Of a DNA stretch of 64,000 nucleotides, positions 52,702 through 61,754 are shown piece by piece. Origin of the DNA: JBGQMW01 sp963769845 (GTDB taxonomy: Archaea; Thermoproteota; Bathyarchaeia; Bathyarchaeales; Bathycorpusculaceae); the NCBI GenBank assembly GCA_963769845.1, contig CAVYNL010000033.1:62001-126000 (forward strand), in the 5' to 3' direction. Made by a program: the position numbers and the translations under genes. The notes beneath the pieces are model-generated. The model did no database searches. It was not told the DNA's origin and was given only the letters and a program-made list of their open reading frames with translations. Numbering within the stretch: position 1 is the first letter of the stretch; each line of letters opens with the position of its first letter.

Positions 52702-53439
52702 CGTTGTTTGGGTCCGTTGTATTTTTTGAGCTATTTGTTTTGTTTCTTGGGCGAGTTTTGTATTCAGTAGTCTGGTTGGGTCGCCTATGGCATTTTCGAT
52801 TTGTGGATCGTGGGGGATTTCGCCTAGGTAGTTTAGGCCCAGTTTTTGGGTTTGGTTTTTAATTGTTTGGTTGTCGTCGGTTTTCATGTTTTCGATGATG
52901 CCTATGATTGGGATGTTTTGTGTTTTGAGTAGACTTGTGAGTTTTTTGACGGTTTCGAAGGCGAGTTGAGATGGCGTGGTTATGATGAGAAACTGGATTT
53001 TTTTGATGAGTCTCATGAGGTCGAGAGTGGCATCGCTTATTCCTGGAGGCATGTCGAGTATGAGGTAGTCCAAGCTTTCCCATCGAGTGATTGCGAGCAA
53101 CTCGATGAGAGCGTTCGAGATGTCTGCGCCTCTTAATGGCGCGGCGTAATCGCCCGAGTAGTAGATTATTGACATGTATCTTAGACCGTGGACGTTGGGC
53201 GGGATTATGCCCTTGTCTTCGACAGGTTTAGCGTTTTTGATTCCAAGGATCAGGTTGGTGGAGGGGCTGGTGAAGTCAAGGTCAAAAAGGCCTACTTTCT
53301 TCCTGTTCTTTGCGAGGAGGAGCGCGAGCGTTGAGGCTATGAGGCTTTTGCCGACGCCGCCCTTGCCGCCCGAGACTGCTATGACATTGCGTACATTTTT
53401 CAGTCTTTCATCGATGATGCTTGTTCGCGGGTCAACCAA
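52696..53439 (-). CDS. Mrp/MinD-type ATPase acting as HypB (HypB_AT)
   Basis: A 247-residue P-loop ATPase of the Mrp/NBP35/MinD family with deviant Walker A (SGGKGGVGKSLIAS), GLFDLDFTSPS and Walker B (LILDMPPGISDATLD). In Thermococcus an ATPase of this type replaces GTPase HypB and delivers nickel to hydrogenase with HypA. The gene lies immediately after hypA on the same strand with no gap, so this assignment is favoured over a general Fe-S carrier. No Cys pair typical of NBP35 is obvious. It starts with TTG 53439. Confidence 0.85.
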   Translation of the reverse strand: MVDPRTSIIDERLKNVRNVIAVSGGKGGVGKSLIASTLALLLAKNRKKVGLFDLDFTSPSTNLILGIKNAKPVEDKGIIPPNVHGLRYMSIIYYSGDYAAPLRGADISNALIELLAITRWESLDYLILDMPPGISDATLDLMRLIKKIQFLIITTPSQLAFETVKKLTSLLKTQNIPIIGIIENMKTDDNQTIKNQTQKLGLNYLGEIPHDPQIENAIGDPTRLLNTKLAQETKQIAQKIQRTQTTN

Positions 53440-53442
53440 GGC

Positions 53443-53841
53443 CTATTTCGCTCCTCGTATGCTTTCGAGCCAGACTCCTCGGCCTTCAACGACTTCAAAG
53501 TCTGGGCTGCCGCATCTTGGACATTTGACGTAAGTGTGGGCGATTTCGGGCACGAAGTGTATGGCCTCAGCCATGTTGGGGTCAAGTTTCTCCTTACTGA
53601 AGAACCACTTGTTGTTGCAGAACCTGCACTGGAGAACTGCCTTGGCTGGTTCTACCGTGAACTTGGCCTTCTTAAATTTGAGCGTCTTCAACTGCTCAAG
53701 AGCAAATCTGAAAATCTCACTGTCTACCTGCTGCAACTCTCCGACCTTTATCCGCACTTCTGCAACTTTTTTCAAATGCTCCTTTTCAGCTACCTCGGCG
53801 GCTGCGGCGACGACTGCTTCAGCCAAAGCCCATTCATGCAT
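53443..53841 (-). CDS. hypA: hydrogenase nickel-incorporation protein HypA
   Basis: Nickel metallochaperone of 132 residues. MHEWALAEAVV gives the invariant N-terminal His2/Glu3 nickel site, and the zinc domain has CRFCNNKW and KCPRCGSPDFE. The frame continues upstream to 53889, but a TATA-like element (minus strand, 53862-53873) is about 27 bp from ATG 53841, indicating a leaderless transcript beginning at the MHE start. Together with the HypB-type ATPase it would load nickel into the group 4 hydrogenase encoded at 61.8-64 kb. Confidence 0.94.
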   Translation of the reverse strand: MHEWALAEAVVAAAAEVAEKEHLKKVAEVRIKVGELQQVDSEIFRFALEQLKTLKFKKAKFTVEPAKAVLQCRFCNNKWFFSKEKLDPNMAEAIHFVPEIAHTYVKCPRCGSPDFEVVEGRGVWLESIRGAK

Positions 53842-54145
53842 ACGCAAGCGTACACGGCAGACTGATTTAAGAGTACTGATTTCATCCAAGAATGCGCGTT
53901 GCTTTCGTCACTTCACCCTTCCATACAGTTTTGTGCTGTTTAGGTTGGTTGAGGACTAGAGGCCGACTCCCAGTATCTCGCATGCTTATTTTCAAGTCGG
54001 ACGCAGCCTGTAACTCCTTTGCATTGTTGCGGGCAGAACAAGGGCACTGTCAAAGTTCTCATGTTCAAAAAAATTCCTAAGCAAAGAACACATATGTCGC
54101 AAGAGATTTATACGTTCAAAGACTATGCATTTGTTGGGTGTTACG
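53842..54145. other. divergent intergenic region of hypA and the RAM-domain gene
   Basis: It contains the hypA TATA (minus, CTCTTAAATCAG, 53862-53873) and a TATA box ATTTATAC at 54106-54113 for the plus-strand gene starting at 54146. Short frames are open in between, but none looks like a gene. Confidence 0.45.
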
Positions 54146-54397
54146 ATGGCTGAGGCTTTCGTTCTTGTTCGCGTTCAACCAGTCAGGTTGGATGAATCTG
54201 GCAATTTCATGCAGAGCGTCAAAGAGGAGATCGCCAAGGTGGGAGGCGTTAAGGAAGTCAAAGGTGTTTTTGGACGCTATGACCTCGTGGCGATAGTGGA
54301 GGCAAGAACTCTCCAAGAGCTGGGCACGATTGTTACTGACACTATCAGAAACATCAAGGGAGTGGCAGAAACAGAGACACTTGTGGTAGGTTTCTAG
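54146..54397 (+). CDS. stand-alone Lrp/AsnC ligand-binding (RAM/SARD) domain protein
   Basis: An 83-residue protein that is only the RAM domain, without any HTH: AEAFVLVRVQPVRLDESGNF, EEIAKVGGVKEVKGVFGRYD, LVAIVEARTLQELG. SARD-type proteins bind amino acids or other small ligands and may assemble with full-length Lrp proteins, of which this window has two. The ATG at 54125 is too close to the TATA box (54106-54113), so ATG 54146 (MAEAF) is chosen. Confidence 0.85.
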   Translation: MAEAFVLVRVQPVRLDESGNFMQSVKEEIAKVGGVKEVKGVFGRYDLVAIVEARTLQELGTIVTDTIRNIKGVAETETLVVGF

Positions 54398-54420
54398 GGA
54401 ACGCGCGCGCGAACACGCAG

Positions 54421-54537
54421 ATGGAAAGAAAAAAAGTCACACCTTGCGGCGCAGACTGTAGTACCTGCGCTTTCTATATGAGCGATAGATGCCTAGGCTG
54501 CCCTAGCTCCGTCCATTACAAAGGAAGACTGCTGTGA
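54421..54537 (+). CDS. 38-residue Cys-rich protein, DUF3795-like fragment
   Basis: A short frame with five cysteines: VTPCGADCSTCAFYMSDRC, then LGCPSS. The CGADC-x2-C...C-x2-C pattern is that of DUF3795 proteins, but those are about twice as long and have more cysteines. It is either a metal-binding mini-protein or the first half of a decayed gene. It lies between the RAM-domain gene and the peptidase gene; the rest of the 300-bp gap shows nothing. Confidence 0.4.
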   Translation: MERKKVTPCGADCSTCAFYMSDRCLGCPSSVHYKGRLL

Positions 54538-54696
54538 GTCTTTTGCCTTTCAATTTGAAAGGGAGATCGGGCGTGAGAAGGCTCCACGTAGAGAAGTACC
54601 CAGGAATATTGCAAGAGGAGGCGCGCCTGCCTTCAGCAGGCTCACTTTCACAATTCTTATCTCGATGATTGACTTTCTGATACTTGAGGAAAGAGG

Positions 54697-57600
54697 TTGA
54701 AAAGGAAGTTATCTTGGGGATTTCTAGTGCTAGTCTTGGTGAGCATGTTGGCTTTTGAAGTGCATGCGCAGAACCATGAGGCCACTTCTCAATCAATCCC
54801 GGAAATGCCAACGAATTCTCTCATGTTGAATTTTGATTTTTCCTGCCCTTCTGTGACTATGACTCCTAACTATGACAGTGTTACCATGTCTGGACTGCCA
54901 AGTTATGGTGACCCTGGCGAGCCGGTTCTTCCATTCAGGCTGGTCAGGGTATTAGTTCCACTGGGCAAGGATGTCGAGAGCATAAGCGTGTATCCTGGTA
55001 ACACGGTACGGCTGACGGGCAGATTCAGCGTCGACTATGGCAAAACACCTTTGCCCATCTCCGCCAACATGACGGTACAGGACAAGCCCAGCGAAGCAAT
55101 ATACAGTTCCGCAGACCCCTTTCCAAGCCAACTGTATTCTCAAGAGTCAGAGCAGTATCTCAGAGGCTACAAGATTCTCCTGCTTAGACTTCATCCTGTC
55201 ACCTACATCCCGCAAACCGGCGAACTCGACTATTACTGCAAGCTCACGCTGGACCTGAAATTGGTAGAGACAAGCGAAGTGTGCCCGTTCTTCAGAGGAT
55301 TGCCGCAGGACGCAGAATTGGTGAGCAGTCTCGTTGACAATCCGAACGCAGTAACGACGTACCGTGCGGTCGCGAGTACTATGAAGATGGCCATTTCTAG
55401 TCCAGCACAGTCGTATGATTACCTTATCATAACGGATTACGCGCTGAACTCGTCTTTTCAACCCTTAATCAACTGGAAAATCAGCAAGGGATTGAAGGCA
55501 AAGACTGTGCTGGTTGAGGACATCATGAAGGATTCAAGGTACAATTCTAATGGCCTGTTTGGCGACGGAACAGGCACACCGATGTTGAATGACACGCAAG
55601 CGCACATACGGAATTTCATAAAGGACGCTTACCTGAACTGGGGAATTGAATACGTACTGTTGGGAGGAGGCGACGGAATAATCCCAGTTAGGGGCGTTTA
55701 CGATTGGGCAGGAGCGTACACAGACTACAACATTCCATGTGACATGTACTATGGGGCACTTGATGGAAGCTGGGACAAGAACAATGACACGATATTTGGC
55801 GAAGCCGTGTATCATTGGAGCGGTCCTGAAAATGCCACTGCAGGCGAAGAAGCAGACTTCTTCGCTGAAGTCTATATTGGAAGGGCGGCGGTTGACACGC
55901 CTCAAGAAGCAGCAAACTTTGTCAGCAAGACCATAGCGTATGAGCAGTCTCCTCAGGCAAGCTACTTGAACGAGGCGTTGGTAGTAGGTCAGACGCTCGA
56001 CGATGTGACTCAGGGAGCAAATGGAGAAGACACAGTCACGGACATAGTGCCTCAGTACTCGACGACACGATTGTACGACAGAGACGGAACATACAATAGC
56101 GCTGCCGTGAAAAACGAGCTGAACAGCGGCCCCCACATAGTTAACCATGATGGACACTCAAACTACCGTCGGGTGATGGACCTGCTATCTTCGGATATTG
56201 ACGCGCTCACTAACAGTCAGCCATTTCTAGTGTACAGCGTGGGTTGTTATTCAGCGGCATTTGACACGGCCACAAGCGGAACCATTGGATCTGTGGCGGA
56301 GCATTTCATCCGCGCGCCCCATGGGGCCTTTGCGTACATCGGCAACACGAGATATGGTTGGTACTGTCCTGCTTCGACTGATGGACCAGGAGAAACGTAT
56401 GATAGGTCATTCTTCTCTGTCTTGAACAGTGGAACAACAAACCTTGGGAAGGCGCTGCAGCTTTCGAAAGAGCAGGAACCGCTCTTTGACAGGTGGACAT
56501 ACTTCACACTCAACCTGCTCGGAGACCCAGAGACGGAAATAGTCACATCGTTGAAGAGCCCGACGGCCCACTTCAAAACGAATACGGACCTGCTGACACC
56601 ACCTCACGTCGGCGGAGTTGTGACTCTCACAGGAACCGCAAGACGAGGCACCGCACCAGGCGCAGCATTCAGCAACTACATCATAGAATTCGGCACTGGC
56701 ACAAACCCGACAAGCTGGATGACCACCGGAATGAGCCTCACAAACAACGGACAGAGTGAAGTCGTCAACGGTACACTGGCAACATGGAACACGGGGCAGA
56801 TTCCTGACGGCACTTACACGCTCAGACTCACTGTCACTGGCGGAGGCCTGACAGGTACCGATAGATGGGTAGTCACCGTGAACAAGCAAGCCGCACCATT
56901 CTACATCAGGGCAGACGGAACAGTCGACCCGCCAACAGCACCAGTCAGTCGAAACGGAGACACATACACTCTGACCGGTGACATATTCTGTGACGGTGAC
57001 GGAATAATCATCCAAAAAGACAACATCACACTGGACGGCGCCGGCCACACTGTGCAGGGCACAGGCTCTGGAACAGGCATATACCTGTTCGAAAGACACA
57101 ACGTAACAGTCAAAAGCATTTCGGTTAAATCCAAGCTATATGGAATCTACCTTGAAAACTCATCCGACAACACAATCTTGAGAAGCACGACTGAAAGCGG
57201 CACGTTTGGCATCTGGCTCGTTGATTCCGCAAGGAACAACATAGTTGCGAATAACGTTACAGAGAACTATTATGGCATCAGTCTGCTATCCTTCTCGAAC
57301 AACAACACAATCGCCGAAAACCAAGTGGCGAACAACACTGGAACCTACGCAGCAGGTGTCTACCTCTACGTTTCTTCGAACAACTCTTTTTATCACAACA
57401 TCTTCATAGGCAACACGGTTCAGCGGACCAGTCAGGTCTATGACGCAGCATGGGACTGCGCCGACCCAGGACTCACTGCACCGTCAATCAATACTTGGGA
57501 CAACGGCTATCCTTCAGGCGGTAATTACTGGAGTAACTACAACGGGACAGACGGGCATAAGGGAGCCTCTCAGAATGAAATAGGAAGCGACGGTATAGGC

Positions 57601-58206
57601 GACCAGCCGTACATTGTTGACGCGGGCGAGACGACAGCGCTCAACAACACGGACAGATATCCCCTCATGAACGCATTAGCTCACGACATCGCAGTAATGA
57701 ACTTGACCACTTCAAAAACTGTGGTTGGGACAGGATTCAACGTAACGATCAAAGCATGGGTCAAGAACGAAGGCAGCTTTACCGAAACGTTCAACGTCAC
57801 AATCGGAGTCACACGCATCGTCTACGAGGCTGTTGCCACGTTCACGAATATCACTTTGGCGAATGGAGAAATGACCATGATCAGCTGCACCTGGAACACA
57901 ACGAACTGGCCCTTGGGCAACTATACTGTGAGCGCATACGCCTCACCAGTACAGGGCGAGATCGCAACCGCGGACAACTCCTTCACAGATGGCATTGTGA
58001 CTAGCTCTATCGTCGGAGACATAACAGGCAGTTCGGGGATACCAGACGGAAGAGTTGACATGCGCGATGTTGGCTCAGTTGCCAGACTCTTCGGCACCAT
58101 ATACCCCGATTCAAACTATAATCCGAACTTTGACGTGAACGACGACGGAAAACTCAACATGTTTGACGTGGGCACTGTCGCGCGGCATTTCGGAGAACAC
58201 ACTTGA
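54697..58206 (+). CDS. secreted C25-family peptidase with beta-helix, CARDB and dockerin-like domains
   Basis: A 1169-residue secreted protein. It starts TTG 54697 (GAGGAAAGAGG before it) with signal peptide KRKLSWGFLVLVLVSMLAFE. Residues about 100-600 form a gingipain-like C25 cysteine peptidase: the catalytic His is in VNHDGHSNY and Cys in YSVGCYSAAFD. A short beta-sandwich follows, then right-handed beta-helix repeats (NITLDGAGHTVQG, NVTVKSISVKS, NTIAENQV), a CARDB-like domain near 1000 and a C-terminal double dockerin-like repeat (DGRVDMRDVGSVARLFG, DVNDDGKLNMFDVGTVARHF). It may cleave extracellular proteins and dock to the surface. Confidence 0.85.
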   Translation: MKRKLSWGFLVLVLVSMLAFEVHAQNHEATSQSIPEMPTNSLMLNFDFSCPSVTMTPNYDSVTMSGLPSYGDPGEPVLPFRLVRVLVPLGKDVESISVYPGNTVRLTGRFSVDYGKTPLPISANMTVQDKPSEAIYSSADPFPSQLYSQESEQYLRGYKILLLRLHPVTYIPQTGELDYYCKLTLDLKLVETSEVCPFFRGLPQDAELVSSLVDNPNAVTTYRAVASTMKMAISSPAQSYDYLIITDYALNSSFQPLINWKISKGLKAKTVLVEDIMKDSRYNSNGLFGDGTGTPMLNDTQAHIRNFIKDAYLNWGIEYVLLGGGDGIIPVRGVYDWAGAYTDYNIPCDMYYGALDGSWDKNNDTIFGEAVYHWSGPENATAGEEADFFAEVYIGRAAVDTPQEAANFVSKTIAYEQSPQASYLNEALVVGQTLDDVTQGANGEDTVTDIVPQYSTTRLYDRDGTYNSAAVKNELNSGPHIVNHDGHSNYRRVMDLLSSDIDALTNSQPFLVYSVGCYSAAFDTATSGTIGSVAEHFIRAPHGAFAYIGNTRYGWYCPASTDGPGETYDRSFFSVLNSGTTNLGKALQLSKEQEPLFDRWTYFTLNLLGDPETEIVTSLKSPTAHFKTNTDLLTPPHVGGVVTLTGTARRGTAPGAAFSNYIIEFGTGTNPTSWMTTGMSLTNNGQSEVVNGTLATWNTGQIPDGTYTLRLTVTGGGLTGTDRWVVTVNKQAAPFYIRADGTVDPPTAPVSRNGDTYTLTGDIFCDGDGIIIQKDNITLDGAGHTVQGTGSGTGIYLFERHNVTVKSISVKSKLYGIYLENSSDNTILRSTTESGTFGIWLVDSARNNIVANNVTENYYGISLLSFSNNNTIAENQVANNTGTYAAGVYLYVSSNNSFYHNIFIGNTVQRTSQVYDAAWDCADPGLTAPSINTWDNGYPSGGNYWSNYNGTDGHKGASQNEIGSDGIGDQPYIVDAGETTALNNTDRYPLMNALAHDIAVMNLTTSKTVVGTGFNVTIKAWVKNEGSFTETFNVTIGVTRIVYEAVATFTNITLANGEMTMISCTWNTTNWPLGNYTVSAYASPVQGEIATADNSFTDGIVTSSIVGDITGSSGIPDGRVDMRDVGSVARLFGTIYPDSNYNPNFDVNDDGKLNMFDVGTVARHFGEHT

Positions 58207-58248
58207 CAGCCAATCTTCTCGAGTTGAGTCGCCAGCGCGCTCTGTCAT

Positions 58249-59148
58249 TCATATTCTAGCAATGTGCTTTTTGACCATATGATGCGGGTAGTAGCTTTGT
58301 TTGGCTTTTCTGAGGCCAGGTATGCCAAGGTCTTGTTCCCTATTCACGAACTTGAATTCCTTGAGTGTTTTTTGGCAGAACCACTGGTTAATGACTTGGT
58401 ACAGTCCTTCTATTTCCGGGTTGGCTTTTTCGAAGTGGATGACAGCGGTGTCCTTGTTAAGTGATTCTGCAAGAGTGAAGGCTTCAAGCTTGCCGTCGAC
58501 GTAGACGGCTCCTCCGGTAACACCGAGATATTCGTAATGGTCGAATGCGGTTTTTATGGCCGTGTTTTCTGCTTCCAGGCCTGGAACCGAGTTGCAGCTG
58601 CGCAGGTTGCACCATTGGGTTTGAAGTTGGAGACAATCCTTGATTTCTGACGAGCCAATATCTACGTATTCGCACTTGTATTTCGATAGGCAGCGGGCAA
58701 TGAAGTTGCGTTTAGGATGATATTTGTCGCCTGGAAGATTAGCAAGGTCACTTGTCAAGTACACGTAGTCCCAATCATCAGGGTCAGGTTCAACCTCTAT
58801 ACCTTCGCTGCTCAAAAGCTGCGCTTGCTCGAGAGTCACTCCATAGAGCGGCGCCAATTGATAGTTTGGGAAGTTCGCCGTTCTCAGAGTCTTTACTACG
58901 TTGATCAACGGCTGTTTTCCTAAAGGTGGCAAAATAAACGTCTTGCCGTCGCGAAGCCTCTTGCGTTGAAGCAACACTATTTCGCCGACACGCGAAAGCT
59001 GGACTGGTTCAGAACTGTTCCACACGAACAAGTTGGTGAACGTTAGCTCCGATATTTGCGGTTGCATGTCTCCTAGGAGTGAGTCGAGAAATGCTTTGTC
59101 CTCCAGTGTAAGGTTTCTGAAAGATGGAAATTCAGGAAGCAGCAGCAT
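58249..59148 (-). CDS. DUF2156 protein (phosphatidylglycerol lysyltransferase C-terminal-like)
   Basis: A 299-residue double-GNAT protein of the DUF2156/MprF-C family. The first half has LLPEFPSFRNLTLEDKAF and LRDGKTFILPPLGKQ. The second half has the diagnostic GGAVYVDGKLEAFTLAE, IEGLYQVINQWFC and FVNREQDLGIPGLRKAKQSY. MprF-type domains aminoacylate lipids, but the function of stand-alone DUF2156 proteins is not established. A TATA element (minus, 59182-59190) disfavours ATG 59169; ATG 59148 is chosen. Confidence 0.85.
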   Translation of the reverse strand: MLLLPEFPSFRNLTLEDKAFLDSLLGDMQPQISELTFTNLFVWNSSEPVQLSRVGEIVLLQRKRLRDGKTFILPPLGKQPLINVVKTLRTANFPNYQLAPLYGVTLEQAQLLSSEGIEVEPDPDDWDYVYLTSDLANLPGDKYHPKRNFIARCLSKYKCEYVDIGSSEIKDCLQLQTQWCNLRSCNSVPGLEAENTAIKTAFDHYEYLGVTGGAVYVDGKLEAFTLAESLNKDTAVIHFEKANPEIEGLYQVINQWFCQKTLKEFKFVNREQDLGIPGLRKAKQSYYPHHMVKKHIARI

Positions 59149-59169
59149 CAACCACACCGACACAAACAC

Positions 59170-59436
59170 TGCACGATCCTGCTATTTATCACTCGTACGC
59201 GCGCGAAATCTGGTATAGAACAGGTTTGTAATAGTGTTTTGTAACAAAAGCATATTGTTTTCCGCTGTTACTCTCTTTGCGCGCGCTCGTTAATGTCCTG
59301 CACCGCATCAAACAAGGAAAAACTGGAAGGCTTGGTTGTTGAATAAAAAGCTCTGCTCTTCTTTGAAACAATCAAGGTCGTAACAGCAGAGTCTGGCGAC
59401 TTCACAAGCAGGGTTTGAGAAACATCAACGGCGCTT
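59170..59436. other. intergenic region between DUF2156 and pyrophosphatase genes
   Basis: Apart from the DUF2156 TATA element, I see only AT-rich sequence with GCGCGC runs (59199-59204, 59279-59284). The short minus-strand frame 59189-59371 is not convincing. Confidence 0.4.
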
Positions 59437-61521
59437 CTAATGGAATATGAAGTACTTGATTATCAGTGGTGCGAAGACGAGTGCTGTTACTGACATCAGT
59501 TTGATGAATATGTTCTGGCCTGGTCCTGCAGCGTCTTTCATTGGGTCTCCGACTGTGTCGCCTATCACTGCTGCTGCGTGAGCTGGACTTCCTTTTCCGC
59601 CAAACTCGCCGCTTTCAACGTATTTCTTTGCGTTGTCCCACGTGTTGCCAACGTTTCCCATGAACAAGCCGAGCAGAAGGCCTGTGATTATTGCGCCTGC
59701 TATCATACCGATGATTGCGGCTGGACCTAGCAGGAATCCCACCAGAAGCGGTGCGATTATAGCGACAGATCCTGGCAAGATGAGTTTCTTCAGGGCGTTT
59801 GTAGCCGTTATCCTAACGCACTGTGCATAGTCTGGCTTCGCCGTTCCTTCCATTAGTCCGGTGATTTCCCTGAACTGTCTCCTGATTTCGTCCACAAGGG
59901 CGTAGGCACCATCGCTTACAGCGAGAACCACAACTGCTGTGAAGAAGGGCGGTAGTGCTGACCCTATGAGCAGCCCTGCAAAAGTTCTTTCATTTAGCAG
60001 GCTCAGCACCGCGTTTTGTCCACCGACAACTGTATTGACGTATGTCGTGAATGCGGGGATCTGAGTGATGGCCACGAAGAAGGCGATTGCTGTCAGAGCG
60101 GCTGAGCCGATGGCGAATCCCTTGCATATGGATTTCATCGTGTTGCCAACCGAGTCCAGCTTGTCGGTTATCTTTCTAACGTCTGCCGGAAGCTTTGCCT
60201 GTTCAGCTATCCCGGCTGCGTTGTCTGTTATCGGTCCGTAGGCGTCTGCCGCGATGATTACTCCGGTTATCGAAAGCATGCCCACTGCTGAGATTGCTAC
60301 TCCGTAGACTCCATCCGTAATGAAAGAGACCATCTCAGCCACGGCGATGAAAATGATTGGAATGAACGTGCTGTAGTATCCCATCGAAAAACCAGTGAGT
60401 ATGCTGAGTGCTGGACCGCCTTGAGTGGCTTTTGCGACTTTCTTTGTTGGTGCATAGTTACTTGAAGTGAAGTAATCAGATGTTACCCCTAAGGCGACTC
60501 CTACGATCAGTCCGCTTAGAATCGCCATGAACGGGCCGGAGCTGAAAGCCTGCATCCAATCGATCTCAAGAAGGTAGTGTACGACAAAATAGGACACCAC
60601 TGCGACCACTACAGTCGCGATTATTGATGCGCGAGTAAGAGCCTTTTCGGGTGATCCTCTGACCGTGAAGGATGTTAATATGGAGGCGATAATTCCCACT
60701 CCAGATATTACCAAGGGCAGTAGCACTCTCTGCATGTTTGCCAATCCGGCAGTTTGGTAAAGCACAGCGCCAAGAATCATCGTAGCTACTATGGCTCCGA
60801 CGTATGATTCGAACAGGTCTGCTCCCATTCCTGCTACGTCTCCCACGTTGTCGCCAACGTTATCAGCGATTACACCAGGATTGCGCGGGTCGTCTTCGGG
60901 AATGTTCTTTTCAACCTTGCCAACGAGGTCAGCGCCAACGTCTGCCGCTTTTGTGAATATGCCTCCTCCAACCCTCGCAAACAACGCGACAGTGCTTGCA
61001 CCGAAACTGAATCCTACGACCTCGTTAACGACGTCCAGCGACTTTGCGGCGTCGAGACCACCGTACAGTGCAAAGAGGAGCATTATTCCTAAAACACCGA
61101 TGCCGACGACGGCGAATCCAAGAACACTTCCTCCTTTGAACGCTATGTCCAAAGCTTTCTCGAGGCCTTTGGTTCTTGCAGCGTTAGCTGTTCTAGCGTT
61201 GGACCTTACAGCAATGTACAAGCCGATGAACCCTGTTGAAGCGGAACAGGTCGCGCCGACCGCGTATGCCACAGCCACGAGCGGCCCTATGAACACTCCA
61301 ATAGCAATTGATATAATCGTGATGATTATTGCAATAACGGTATATTGTCTTCTCATGTAGGCTGAGGCGCCTTCCCTAATGTAGGAAGAGATCTCTTTCA
61401 TTCTCTCGGTTCCTTCATCCTGTCTCAGAATTCTCCAAGCAAGAAAGGCAATGTACCCGACCGAAAGGACACCAGCAACTATTGCAAAAATCGATAGATC
61501 AAAGCTGCTGAACATGTTCAT
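59437..61521 (-). CDS. hppA: membrane-bound proton-translocating pyrophosphatase
   Basis: A 694-residue protein with about 16 TM helices that couples pyrophosphate hydrolysis to ion pumping. Catalytic segments: DVGADLVGKVEKNIPEDDPR, then NPGVIADNVGDNVGDVAG, and at the C-terminus GDTVGDPMKDAAGPGQN. At the diagnostic K+ site it reads GNTMKSICKGFAIGS, with Lys as in K+-independent H+ pumps (from memory GNTTKATTKGFA), but Ser and Cys at the next sites. It gives the cell a pyrophosphate-driven proton gradient, next to the membrane hydrogenase operon that starts at 61.75 kb on the other strand. Confidence 0.95.
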   Translation of the reverse strand: MNMFSSFDLSIFAIVAGVLSVGYIAFLAWRILRQDEGTERMKEISSYIREGASAYMRRQYTVIAIIITIISIAIGVFIGPLVAVAYAVGATCSASTGFIGLYIAVRSNARTANAARTKGLEKALDIAFKGGSVLGFAVVGIGVLGIMLLFALYGGLDAAKSLDVVNEVVGFSFGASTVALFARVGGGIFTKAADVGADLVGKVEKNIPEDDPRNPGVIADNVGDNVGDVAGMGADLFESYVGAIVATMILGAVLYQTAGLANMQRVLLPLVISGVGIIASILTSFTVRGSPEKALTRASIIATVVVAVVSYFVVHYLLEIDWMQAFSSGPFMAILSGLIVGVALGVTSDYFTSSNYAPTKKVAKATQGGPALSILTGFSMGYYSTFIPIIFIAVAEMVSFITDGVYGVAISAVGMLSITGVIIAADAYGPITDNAAGIAEQAKLPADVRKITDKLDSVGNTMKSICKGFAIGSAALTAIAFFVAITQIPAFTTYVNTVVGGQNAVLSLLNERTFAGLLIGSALPPFFTAVVVLAVSDGAYALVDEIRRQFREITGLMEGTAKPDYAQCVRITATNALKKLILPGSVAIIAPLLVGFLLGPAAIIGMIAGAIITGLLLGLFMGNVGNTWDNAKKYVESGEFGGKGSPAHAAAVIGDTVGDPMKDAAGPGQNIFIKLMSVTALVFAPLIIKYFIFH

Positions 61522-61754
61522 CCCCCATGATCATTGAGCAGAATTAGAAGTATAGCCAAGCACGTCACTTATTAGTTTTTTCTCCTCAGCTTGGCTCTAA
61601 CATCATTTGTCCTACCCACGTTTTTTGAGAATGATACGGCGCCTTTGAATCTGGAATGTGGCCGCTCCCAGTAGTTTGAATGTGCGGAATTCGGTGTTTC
61701 TTTGAATAGCAAGTGAGTTCGGTTTCTCTTTTCACAAGAATCTTTATTAAGAGA

